8,922 bases of DNA from Chloroflexota bacterium (GCA_013696275.1 JACCYW010000448.1:1-8922); one strand, 5' to 3'; counted from the first letter of the stretch, positions 1-6,295 are shown. The notes: generated by a model not told the origin, from the letters alone. Program-made: numbers and translations.

Positions 1-1
1 C

Positions 2-154
2 GAGCAGGGCGGCGCGACGGACGAGGGATCGACCACGGAAGAGGACTCCAGTGCCCAGGACGGCTCCACGCCCAAGGCGGGCGGTGACACACCGTCGGGC
101 CGCGGCGGTCACGACTGCCCGGACGACACAGAGACCGACGCCACATCCAGCTGA
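2..154 (+). CDS. C-terminal end of unidentified acidic, low-complexity protein (partial)
   Basis: The window opens inside an open frame of 50 codons that ends at TGA 152-154. The encoded tail is hydrophilic and rich in Gly, Asp, Glu, Ser and Thr, with no hydrophobic segment. It ends in a short motif, GRGGHDCPDDTETDATSS, with one His and one Cys. About 42 of 50 third positions are G or C, as in the other genes here, while the competing frames are not biased that way, which supports real coding. A hairpin terminator 25 bases after the stop fits a gene end. A disordered acidic C-terminus is common in secreted or surface-associated proteins, but the domain that would identify it lies outside the window, so no function is assigned. 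Confidence 0.55.
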   Translation, partial: EQGGATDEGSTTEEDSSAQDGSTPKAGGDTPSGRGGHDCPDDTETDATSS

Positions 155-178
155 TCGGACACCTCTCGGCCTGACCGC

Positions 179-208
179 AGCCCGCCTCACAGCGGGCTTC
201 GCTCTTTC
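179..208 (+). terminator. Probable intrinsic terminator after the first gene
   Basis: A perfect 7-bp inverted repeat, AGCCCGC (179-185) and GCGGGCT (192-198), encloses a 6-nt loop (CTCACA). It is followed by a weak pyrimidine/T-rich run (TCGCTCTTT). It lies 25 nt after the stop of the upstream partial gene and 90 nt beyond the stop of the convergent EEP gene. The T run exists only on the + side, so it mainly serves the + strand gene. The short T tract leaves termination efficiency uncertain. Confidence 0.6.
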
Positions 209-229
209 GTACGGATCCCCATCAGCACG

Positions 230-251
230 TCACCACCGGTCGCGATGGTGA
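230..251. other. Weak hairpin between convergent genes
   Basis: TCACCA (230-235) and TGGTGA (246-251) form a 6-bp stem around a 10-nt loop, about 50 nt beyond the stop of the minus-strand EEP gene. There is no T run on either side, so it is at best a weak or Rho-assisted 3' end for that gene. The rest of the 155-297 gap shows nothing else I can name. Confidence 0.25.
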
Positions 252-297
252 TGACGCCGACATGGACAGCGGCCGACCAGACGCCGGAGTCGTCAGA

Positions 298-1326
298 TCA
301 CAACGACACCCGCGCCTGGACGATGCAGTGGTCGCTGCCGCGGGGAGTGCAATCGGTGGAGATCGCCGTGGGCTGGACGCCCGGCCCGGTCAGCACCAGA
401 TCGATCCGAAGCAAGCCGGCCGGGAGCCAGGCCAGTCGGTCCGGCCGCCAGGTGCTGCCGGGCCCCACGCCTACCTCGGCGTGTGCGTCCCGCAGCCCCG
501 CGCTCAGGTCGCCATAAGCCGGCTCGCGATCGGTCACGTTGAAGTCGCCCAGGAGGATGACCCGCTCACCGCGCGTCAGAGCAGGGTCGATCAAGGACCT
601 GCGCAGCTCGCGGATGGCCTCATCCCGCTCGGTCGCGTCGAACCCGATGGGCAGCGGTCCGGCGAAGCGGATACGGCCGGGCAAGGGGTGGCTGACCACG
701 ACCAGGACCGATCCGGTGGCCGGGAACGGGATGCGCGCCCAGACGGTCGGCGGCGTCGTCAAGGCTCCGGACTCGAGCATCGGATACCGGCTGAGGAGAC
801 CCACGCCCAGGGTGCCGGCATCAGGTAGCAGGATGCGGTGCGGATGCGTCTCCCGGAGGATCGGGTCGGTCGCCAGCAGGCCGGCGTGAGGCGGCCGGAG
901 CTCCTGGAGGCCGATGAGGTCGGTCCTGGCGTCTCTCAGGACGCCCGTCACGATCTCGTCCGATGGCTGTCCGAAGTACAGGTTCCAACTGATCAGCGTG
1001 AGCTCGGACGCCCCGGCCACCGACGCCATCGGGAATGAGACGAGCCCGGGACCGAAACGGACGACACCGACAGCCAGCACGGCCACCAGCGCGACCCTGA
1101 GCCAGCGTCGGGGTGCCCTCAGCGACGGCTGGCCCGTCACGCGAGCGACGACCAACGGAAGGGCGAAAAGGCAAAGCAGGGTCAGATGCGGCGCGCCGAT
1201 CTGGGCCAGCGCCAGCGGTCCATTGCGCTGCGGCGCGACCACCTGCTGCACGTGGAGCACGAGCACGGCCGTGACGGCCAGGCCGACCGCCCAGAAGAGC
1301 GTGACGGCGACCCGGGAGGACTGCAT
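298..1326 (-). CDS. Membrane-anchored endonuclease/exonuclease/phosphatase (EEP) family protein
   Basis: This 342-residue protein has three hydrophobic segments at its N-terminus (about residues 6-26, 45-64 and 74-95). They are followed by one EEP (DNase I-like) domain from about residue 107 to the end. The catalytic set is visible in order: SWN (N115), QE (E142), a SRYP loop (180-182), SHP (H213), GDFN (D261, N263), RIDLVL (D309) and SDH (D332, H333). The family hydrolyses phosphodiester bonds in nucleic acids, phospholipids or phosphoinositides in a metal-dependent way. With three membrane helices leading in, the catalytic domain is probably on the outer face, as in other short membrane-linked EEP proteins, but substrate and topology are inference. 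The ATG at 1326 lies 8 nt after a TACGCT hexamer and has no Shine-Dalgarno. It is divergent from the ROK kinase gene, with only 41 bp between the two starts. Confidence 0.9.
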   Translation of the reverse strand: MQSSRVAVTLFWAVGLAVTAVLVLHVQQVVAPQRNGPLALAQIGAPHLTLLCLFALPLVVARVTGQPSLRAPRRWLRVALVAVLAVGVVRFGPGLVSFPMASVAGASELTLISWNLYFGQPSDEIVTGVLRDARTDLIGLQELRPPHAGLLATDPILRETHPHRILLPDAGTLGVGLLSRYPMLESGALTTPPTVWARIPFPATGSVLVVVSHPLPGRIRFAGPLPIGFDATERDEAIRELRRSLIDPALTRGERVILLGDFNVTDREPAYGDLSAGLRDAHAEVGVGPGSTWRPDRLAWLPAGLLRIDLVLTGPGVQPTAISTDCTPRGSDHCIVQARVSL

Positions 1327-1334
1327 CAGGGTGC

Positions 1335-1340
1335 AGCGTA
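1335..1340 (-). promoter_or_regulatory. -10 element of the EEP gene (near-leaderless)
   Basis: Read on the minus strand this is TACGCT, ending 8 nt before the ATG at 1326. The same hexamer precedes the MFS gene and the zinc-ribbon gene. No Shine-Dalgarno lies between it and the start, so the transcript would have a leader of zero to two bases. Confidence 0.5.
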
Positions 1341-1355
1341 TCCGGCCCGTGGCGG

Positions 1356-1361
1356 TATCCT
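1356..1361 (+). promoter_or_regulatory. -10 element of the ROK kinase gene (leaderless)
   Basis: TATCCT is followed by exactly 6 nt (GCCTTC) and then the ATG at 1368, which places the transcription start on the A of the start codon. There is no Shine-Dalgarno. The identical hexamer and spacing precede the IMPase-family gene at 4509. Confidence 0.65.
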
Positions 1362-1367
1362 GCCTTC

Positions 1368-2312
1368 ATGGCCCAGCGAGCGAAGCGCGACGACCCGCCC
1401 ACTCCCGATCCGGGCACCAAGCTCAGGGGCCGGGCGCTTGGCATCGACATCGGCGGCAGCGGCGTCAAGGCGGCTCTAGTCGACCTGGCCACCGGGGAGT
1501 TGGCCAGCGAACGGATCCGCGAGAAGACGCCCCACCCGGCGACACCCGATGCCGTGGCCGCGGTAACGGCATCGGTCGTGGCCCGCACGCTTCAGGGCAC
1601 TCGCGTCGGGAAGGGGCTCGCGGTGGGCTGCGGCCTGCCCGGCGTCATCAAGGACGGCCGACTCCAGACGACAGCCAATATCGACCCGACTTGGCTGGAC
1701 ATATCGGCCGAGGAGGTCATCGGGGCGGCCATCGATCGACCCGTCCTGGCCATCAATGATGCCGACGCCGCCGGCATCGCGGAGGTCACCTACGGGGCGG
1801 CCAGGGGTGAGATGGGGACGGTCCTGGTATTGACCATCGGGACGGGCATCGGGTCCGCTCTCTTCATCGACGGTCGCCTGGTGCCGAACACCGAGCTGGG
1901 TCACCTGGAGCTGCACGGCAAGGATGCCGAGACCCGGGTCAGCGGTGCTTCGCGCGAGAGGAGGACCATCGGTTGGAAGCGCTGGTCGCTCGAGTTCGAT
2001 GAATACCTGGACCGGATGGAGGCCTATCTGTGGCCTGACCTGATCATCCTCGGCGGAGGGGTGAGCAAGGAGATGGCTCGCTTCGAGAAGTCCCTTACGT
2101 CGCGCGCCCCGGTCCGGCCGGCGATACACCTGAATGCGGCGGGCATCATCGGGGCTGCTTATGCCGCCGCCAGCGCCGCTCCATCGGCCGGCCCGGCGCG
2201 ATCGGCCAGCCCTGCGCGATCGGCCAGCCCTGCGCGATCGGCCAGCGCTCGACCAGCCGGTCCGTCGGCGGCTGCGATGGAGGCCAAGACCAGCCCCGCC
2301 CAGCCTTCCTGA
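1368..2312 (+). CDS. ppgK: Polyphosphate-glucokinase-like ROK family kinase with repetitive C-terminal tail
   Basis: This 314-residue ROK-fold sugar kinase most resembles polyphosphate glucokinase, which phosphorylates glucose to glucose-6-phosphate in the cytoplasm using polyphosphate and/or ATP. Visible motifs are the phosphate-1 loop GIDIGGSGVK (25-34), the catalytic NDAD (130-133, D131 the expected base), the IGTGIGSALF phosphate-2 region (157-166), ELGH (177-180), the GKDAETR..GASRER stretch (184-198) and PDLIILGGGVSKE (223-235). The ROK zinc motif CXCGXXGCXE is absent, as is usual for the PPGK branch. The conserved fold ends near residue 267. The last 47 residues are an Ala/Ser/Pro/Arg-rich tail containing three ARSASP-type repeats and are unlikely to be catalytic. 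About 24 residues precede the first motif, but the leaderless promoter supports the ATG at 1368. The exonuclease gene follows 21 nt downstream in the same frame, probably co-transcribed. Confidence 0.88.
   Translation: MAQRAKRDDPPTPDPGTKLRGRALGIDIGGSGVKAALVDLATGELASERIREKTPHPATPDAVAAVTASVVARTLQGTRVGKGLAVGCGLPGVIKDGRLQTTANIDPTWLDISAEEVIGAAIDRPVLAINDADAAGIAEVTYGAARGEMGTVLVLTIGTGIGSALFIDGRLVPNTELGHLELHGKDAETRVSGASRERRTIGWKRWSLEFDEYLDRMEAYLWPDLIILGGGVSKEMARFEKSLTSRAPVRPAIHLNAAGIIGAAYAAASAAPSAGPARSASPARSASPARSASARPAGPSAAAMEAKTSPAQPS
2196..2249 (+). repeat. Three tandem 18-bp repeats inside the kinase gene
   Basis: The unit GCGCGATCGGCCAGCCCT occurs at 2196-2213 and 2214-2231, and with one change (C to G near its end) at 2232-2249. 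It is in phase with the reading frame and encodes ARSASP, ARSASP, ARSASA. Each unit carries a CGATCG palindrome. The multiple-of-three length keeps the frame whatever the copy number, as expected for slippage in a tolerant disordered tail. Confidence 0.92.
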
Positions 2313-2333
2313 ACCGCGGCCGCTGACGACCCG

Positions 2334-3215
2334 GTGCAGCTCCATCTCCTGGACGCGACCTACGAGCTATTCCGGTCCCACTTTGGCCGGCCACCCCATG
2401 CGGCGCCCGACGGGATGGCAGTGGGGGCCACGGTCGGCATCGTGGAGAGCACTCTCTACCTCTTCCGGGAGGATGGGGTGACCCATCTGGGAGCGGCGTC
2501 GGACCACGTCATCCGTTCGTGGCGGAATGAACGCTTCGCCGGCTACAAGACCGAGCTGGGCGTCCCACCTGAGCTCCTCGCCCAGTTCAGCCTGGCCGAA
2601 CTCGCTCTGGAGGCCATTGGTGTCGTCGTCTGGCCGATGGTCGAATTCGAGGCCGATGACGCGTTGGCCACGGCCGCCGTGCGCTGGGCCGATGACCCCA
2701 GGGTCGAGCGGATCGTGGTCATGACGCCGGACAAGGACATGACCCAGCTCGTCCGTGCCGACGGCCGGGTGGTCTGTTATGACCGTCGCAAGCGCGCTTT
2801 CCTGGACGCTGCAGCAGTGGAGGCGAAGTTCGGCGTTCCGCCCGAGTCGATGCCGGACCTCCTGGCCCTGGTCGGCGACAGCTCGGACGGCTACCCGGGA
2901 CTGCCCGGTTGGGGGGCCAAATCCACGGCCGCGGTACTGCGTCGCTATCCGCATCTGGACGACATCCCGGACTCCGTGCGCGCCTGGGATCTGAGCCTCC
3001 GCGGCGCTGCCAGTCTGGCCGCGAATCTACGCCAGCGACGCGCGGAGGCGGAGCTGTATCGCGAGCTGGCTGTGTTGCGCACCGATGCGCCGATCCCGCA
3101 GCAGGAGCCCACCGAACTCGAGTGGCAGGGTGTGCCGCGGGCCCCCTTCGAGGCGCTCGTGGCCCGACTCGGGGCCCCGCAACTCATGCAGCGGGTGCCG
3201 CGCTGGGCTGACTAG
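2334..3215 (+). CDS. Stand-alone FEN-type 5'-3' exonuclease (Pol I N-terminal domain homologue)
   Basis: This 293-residue protein matches the PIN/FEN 5'-nuclease domain that forms the N-terminus of DNA polymerase I, here with no polymerase attached. It would cleave 5' flaps or RNA primers in replication and repair. The acidic metal ligands are in place: D7 (LLDATYELF), D57 (AASD), E106/D108/D109 (EADD), D133/D135 (TPDKD, where Pol I usually has SGDKD) and D182/D185 (GDSSD). The helix-hairpin-helix DNA-binding segment YPGLPGWGAKSTAAVL follows at 187-202. The usual YKxxR of the helical arch reads YKTEL (71-75), so the arginine is missing. The GTG start sits directly before the first beta strand. 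It has no Shine-Dalgarno and no nearby TANNNT, so it probably depends on translation of the kinase gene ending 21 nt upstream. Its stop overlaps the convergent VOC stop in a shared CTAG. Confidence 0.87.
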   Translation: MQLHLLDATYELFRSHFGRPPHAAPDGMAVGATVGIVESTLYLFREDGVTHLGAASDHVIRSWRNERFAGYKTELGVPPELLAQFSLAELALEAIGVVVWPMVEFEADDALATAAVRWADDPRVERIVVMTPDKDMTQLVRADGRVVCYDRRKRAFLDAAAVEAKFGVPPESMPDLLALVGDSSDGYPGLPGWGAKSTAAVLRRYPHLDDIPDSVRAWDLSLRGAASLAANLRQRRAEAELYRELAVLRTDAPIPQQEPTELEWQGVPRAPFEALVARLGAPQLMQRVPRWAD

Positions 3216-3691
3216 CCGCGACCCCAACGCGCTATCTCGGCGGGCATGTCGAGTGGAGCGATGATCGCTTGCTTCTCGAACTCGCCCCAGGACTCGCGCG
3301 GCACCATCCACATGACCTCGAACTCGTTCCCGTCGGGGTCGCGGCCGTAGAGCGATTTGGTCGCGCCGTGGTCGCTTGCGCCGCCCAGCGCACCCAGCTC
3401 GGAGAGCACGCTGGCGGCAGCTGCGAGGTCCTCGATGGTCGGCACCTCCCAGGCCAGGTGGTATAGGCCGGTCGATCCCCGCGGCGGCCGGGGAGCTTCC
3501 GGCCCGACCGCGAATAGCCCCAGGTCGTGGTGATTGGGCGATCCAGCGGCACGCAGGAAAGCCATCATCCCGCGCTCACGAGCCACCTCCTGGAAGCCGA
3601 AGGCGCGGCGGTAGAAGTCGACCGCGACCTCCAGCGATCGGACGTAGAGGACGGCGTGGTTGAGGCGGGCGATACGGGCTGACTCGGTCAT
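3212..3691 (-). CDS. VOC superfamily protein, extradiol-dioxygenase/glyoxalase-like
   Basis: This 159-residue cytoplasmic protein has the paired beta-alpha-beta-beta-beta units of the vicinal oxygen chelate fold. The first begins at ARLNHAVLYVRSLEVAVDFY (7-27) and the second at GLYHLAWEVPTIEDL (75-89), ending in RDPDGNEFEVMW (117-128). Candidate metal ligands are H12, H78 and E125. This His-His-Glu set is the type I extradiol dioxygenase pattern, and an extra HHD at 54-56 lies where some glyoxalases place a ligand. The substrate cannot be read from sequence. The frame is open for 29 more codons upstream, but the ATG at 3691 is preferred because it begins the fold, overlaps the upstream IMPase-family stop as ATGA, and has a GGAG Shine-Dalgarno 8 nt before it. 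It is therefore the second gene of a two-gene operon. Confidence 0.85.
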   Translation of the reverse strand: MTESARIARLNHAVLYVRSLEVAVDFYRRAFGFQEVARERGMMAFLRAAGSPNHHDLGLFAVGPEAPRPPRGSTGLYHLAWEVPTIEDLAAAASVLSELGALGGASDHGATKSLYGRDPDGNEFEVMWMVPRESWGEFEKQAIIAPLDMPAEIARWGRG

Positions 3692-4509
3692 CTCAGAAGC
3701 TCCAGGATGGTCGCGTGGTGAGTAGGCAGCGCGGCGATGATGCCCCGCGAACGGTTCTCCGCACTCTCGACGAACCATGGCCCACCCGTGCCATCAGTCA
3801 CCCTGGCACCCCCTTCCTCGGCGATGAGCCCGGCCGCTGCGATGTCCCAGAGCCACAGGCCGCGTGGCTGGATGAAGGCGTCGAATCGACCGTTGCCGAC
3901 GTAGGCCAGCCCGAGCGCCGCGCTACCGGTCTCCCTTGCCACGCGGATGAGCTTGCGGATGCGCCACTCGCGCCTCGCGAACCCGTAGGGCGGCAGTGAG
4001 ATGTGGCAGACAAGGTCGCTCATCGCTTCCTTGACCGGCATGGCGATGGGCCGATCGTTCAGAAAGGCTCCGCCGCCAGCCACCGCCGTGTAACGGTCGT
4101 CTCGCGCTGGGTCGGTGAGGGCGGCCACGCTGGGCCGACCGTCGATGACCAGGCAGATGCTGGTGCAGAAGATGGGGATACCGTTGGCGTAGTTGACCGT
4201 TCCATCGAGCGGGTCGATGACCCATGTCCGGCCGGTGCCTGGGCGGCTCTGACCCGACTCCTCGGCCAGGAACGCATCGTCCGGAAAGGCCTCGCCGATG
4301 GTCGAGATGATGAGCTCCTCGGAGAGCGTGTCCACCTCGGTCAGGATGTCCCGTGCGCTCTTGTGGACGATCCGCTCCAGGCGTTCGTAGCGCTCCACCT
4401 GAAGGGCCGCCGCGCGAGCAGCCGCGTCCATGGCCACGGCAAGCTCGCGCTCCAGGCCACGCGCGCGCGCTGCGCCAAGCGGTGTCGTCAAGGAGTCCAC
4501 GGTGGTCAC
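3688..4509 (-). CDS. Inositol monophosphatase family phosphatase
   Basis: This 273-residue metal-dependent, lithium-sensitive-type phosphomonoesterase belongs to the IMPase/FBPase/CysQ superfamily. Conserved elements are DILTEVD (54-60), AEES (82-85, metal ligand E83), the family signature WVIDPLDGTVNY (96-107, with D99 and D102), and GLWLWDIAAAGLIAEEGG (217-234, with D222). Candidate substrates are inositol-1-phosphate, histidinol phosphate or fructose-1,6-bisphosphate, which the sequence does not separate. The length is normal for the family. An in-frame ATG at 4584 gives a longer frame, but the GTG at 4509 is chosen because TATCCT lies exactly 6 nt before it and the extra 25 residues are basic, unstructured and not family-like. 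Translation is coupled to the downstream VOC gene through an ATGA overlap, which suggests the two proteins are made together. Confidence 0.88.
   Translation of the reverse strand: MTTVDSLTTPLGAARARGLERELAVAMDAAARAAALQVERYERLERIVHKSARDILTEVDTLSEELIISTIGEAFPDDAFLAEESGQSRPGTGRTWVIDPLDGTVNYANGIPIFCTSICLVIDGRPSVAALTDPARDDRYTAVAGGGAFLNDRPIAMPVKEAMSDLVCHISLPPYGFARREWRIRKLIRVARETGSAALGLAYVGNGRFDAFIQPRGLWLWDIAAAGLIAEEGGARVTDGTGGPWFVESAENRSRGIIAALPTHHATILELLR
3700..3703 (-). promoter_or_regulatory. Shine-Dalgarno deciding the VOC gene start
   Basis: GGAG on the minus strand lies 8 nt before the ATG at 3691, inside the last codons of the IMPase-family gene. It contrasts with the leaderless heads of transcription units elsewhere in the window, and supports re-initiation at the ATGA overlap rather than the longer upstream open frame. 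Confidence 0.6.
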
Positions 4510-4515
4510 GCTCCG

Positions 4516-4521
4516 AGGATA
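4516..4521 (-). promoter_or_regulatory. -10 element of the IMPase-family gene (leaderless)
   Basis: TATCCT on the minus strand is followed by 6 nt (CGGAGC) and the GTG at 4509. It is identical in hexamer and spacing to the ROK kinase promoter. The GGAG inside the spacer is only one base from the start codon, too close to act as a normal Shine-Dalgarno. Confidence 0.62.
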
Positions 4522-4656
4522 CGGCCGGCCTGTTCGGGCTGCTTCGCTGGACCGTGGCGCTGAGGTGCCCATCCGACAGGTCATGGGTCAGGCGTGGGCT
4601 GCGGCGGCCGCCTGGGATCGCCCGGTGGAGTCGGATGGCGGCGCCGCGACAGGCCC

Positions 4657-4666
4657 ACCACGTGGT
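4657..4666. promoter_or_regulatory. Perfect 10-bp palindrome at the -35 position of the MFS gene, candidate operator
   Basis: ACCACGTGGT is a perfect palindrome ending 15 nt before the TACGCT -10 hexamer, so it covers the place where a -35 element would be. The 4510-4693 divergent intergenic region otherwise holds only the two -10 elements. Drug exporters of this family are often controlled by TetR- or MarR-type repressors that bind palindromes in the promoter, but no regulator gene is in the window, so the role is inferred. Confidence 0.4.
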
Positions 4667-4681
4667 ACTGGTCGAGTGGCT

Positions 4682-4687
4682 TACGCT
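4682..4687 (+). promoter_or_regulatory. -10 element of the MFS gene (leaderless)
   Basis: TACGCT is followed by 6 nt (GTCAGG) and the GTG at 4694. The same hexamer and spacing precede the zinc-ribbon gene on the other strand. It sets the start well downstream of the longest open frame. Confidence 0.62.
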
Positions 4688-4693
4688 GTCAGG

Positions 4694-6295
4694 GTGAGTC
4701 AGCGCAACTGGATCCTGACGGCGGTCGTGCTGGGGTCGGGCATCGTGTTCCTGGACGGCACCATCGTGAACGTGGCGTTGCCGCGGATCGGGCAGGAACT
4801 GCCGTCCACGGTCATCGGCGTCCTGGAGGGACAGGCCTACATCGTCAGTGGCTACCTGGCGGTGCTGAGCGCACTTCTCATCCTGGCCGGCGCGTTGGCC
4901 GATGTGTACGGACGCCGGCGCATCTACGCCATCGGGCTGGCCGGCTTCGGCATCACCTCGGCTCTGTGCGGCCTGGCACCGACGCTGGAGACCCTGGTCC
5001 TCTTCCGATTGGCCCAGGGAGCGACCGGCGCTCTGCTCGTGCCGGGTGCTCTGTCCATCATCACGGCCAGCTTCGAGGGCCCCGAAAGGGGGCGCGCCTT
5101 CGGCGTCTGGGCGTCGGGCACCTCGGCCATGACCCTGCTCGGGCCGCTCATCGGTGGCGCGTTGGTCGACACCATCTCCTGGCGAGCGGCGTTCCTGATC
5201 AATATCCCGCTGGTGCTGCTGGCGTTGTACGCGACCGTCCGCCATGTCCCGGAGACGCGCGACGAGACCCGCTCGGGCGGTCTCGACTGGCTGGGCTCGA
5301 CCGTCATCGCGCTGGCCGTGGGCGGCCTGGCGTTCGGGTTGATCCGGGGGCAGGAGCGCGAGTGGCAGGATCCGCTGGCGTTCGGTGCGCTGGGCGTCGG
5401 CATCGTGGCGGCGCTCATCTTCCCGGTGCTGATGGTCAGACGGCGTGACCCACTCATCCCCATCAGCCTGTTCCGTTCGCGCGAGTTCACGGTCATCAAC
5501 CTCTCCACGTTCCTCATCTACGGCGCGCTGTACGTCACTTTCGGGTTCCAGGGCCTGTTCCTCCAGGGCACCCTCGGCTACACGGCGCTGGCGGCCGGTG
5601 CCATCGGGCTGCCGGTCGGCATCCTGCTGACCCTTCTGTCCACTCGCGCGGGAGCGCTCGCCGGACGCATCGGTCCACGACCCTTCCTGGTCATCGGCCC
5701 GGTGCTGATGGCGCTGGGCATCGGCTGGCAACTGCGCATCTCGGCAGCCAGTCGGCCGTGGCTGGCCAGCCCCAACGACGTCTCCACACTCGTCCCACCG
5801 ACCGACTTCTTCATCGATGTCCTGCCCACCATCCTGCTCTTCGGGGTGGGCATAAGCCTCGTCGTCGCGCCGCTCACGACCGCCTTGATGGACTCCATCC
5901 CGACCCGCAATGCCGGCCTCGGATCGGCCATCAACAACTCGATCTCCCGCGTCGGCCAGCCGCTGGTCACAGCTGTCCTATTCATCGCCCTCACGACCAC
6001 CTTCTACGGCGCAGTCGCCACCTCGGTACCGCGCATCGACACGAGTTCGCCGGATGTGCGCAGGATGGTCGCGCCGCTCAATCAGCCATCGCTGGAGCTA
6101 TCAGCCGAGGAGGCCACGGCCGTCAAGAACGCCTCGACCGACTCCTATCGACTGGCGATGGCGGTCAACGTCGTGCTGCTTGCCGCTGGCGCGCTGGTGA
6201 ACGCGGTCGGCATCAGGCGCAAGCGACAGGGCGACCAGGCCGCCGATAGGGCCGACGAGAAGGCCGACGACACGGACGATGGATCGGACCCTTAG
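4694..6295 (+). CDS. DHA2-type (EmrB/QacA) MFS multidrug exporter
   Basis: This 533-residue inner-membrane proton antiporter has about 14 predicted membrane helices, the DHA2 drug-efflux topology. Signature stretches are FLDGTIVNVALPRIG (19-33, motif D with D21 in helix 1), GALADVYGRRRIY (66-78, motif A), LGPLIGGALVD (149-159, motif C region) and WRAAFLINIP (163-172). A long loop (about 440-487) separates helices 13 and 14, as usual in this family. The C-terminal 25 residues are a charged tail, basic RRKR followed by many Asp/Glu. The frame is open back to 4430, but the GTG at 4694 is chosen because it directly precedes helix 1 and the leaderless TACGCT promoter. The substrate is unknown. The stop overlaps that of the convergent zinc-ribbon gene in TTAG. 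Confidence 0.9.
   Translation: MSQRNWILTAVVLGSGIVFLDGTIVNVALPRIGQELPSTVIGVLEGQAYIVSGYLAVLSALLILAGALADVYGRRRIYAIGLAGFGITSALCGLAPTLETLVLFRLAQGATGALLVPGALSIITASFEGPERGRAFGVWASGTSAMTLLGPLIGGALVDTISWRAAFLINIPLVLLALYATVRHVPETRDETRSGGLDWLGSTVIALAVGGLAFGLIRGQEREWQDPLAFGALGVGIVAALIFPVLMVRRRDPLIPISLFRSREFTVINLSTFLIYGALYVTFGFQGLFLQGTLGYTALAAGAIGLPVGILLTLLSTRAGALAGRIGPRPFLVIGPVLMALGIGWQLRISAASRPWLASPNDVSTLVPPTDFFIDVLPTILLFGVGISLVVAPLTTALMDSIPTRNAGLGSAINNSISRVGQPLVTAVLFIALTTTFYGAVATSVPRIDTSSPDVRRMVAPLNQPSLELSAEEATAVKNASTDSYRLAMAVNVVLLAAGALVNAVGIRRKRQGDQAADRADEKADDTDDGSDP

Noticed and set aside
2310..2312. TGA recoded as an amino acid, joining kinase and exonuclease
   Set aside because: Several other genes here use TGA as a normal terminal stop (IMPase, luciferase-like, MTA phosphorylase), so genome-wide recoding is not supported. 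Occasional readthrough remains possible and is listed as a finding.
3692..3778. 29-residue N-terminal extension of the VOC protein
   Set aside because: It lies wholly inside the IMPase-family C-terminus, lacks family similarity, and the ATGA overlap plus GGAG favour 3691.
3923..5731. 602-codon open frame on the minus strand across the IMPase and MFS genes
   Set aside because: It crosses two well-supported genes and is made of low-complexity Gln/Asp/Arg/Gly typical of an out-of-frame reading of GC-rich coding DNA, with no recognisable domain.
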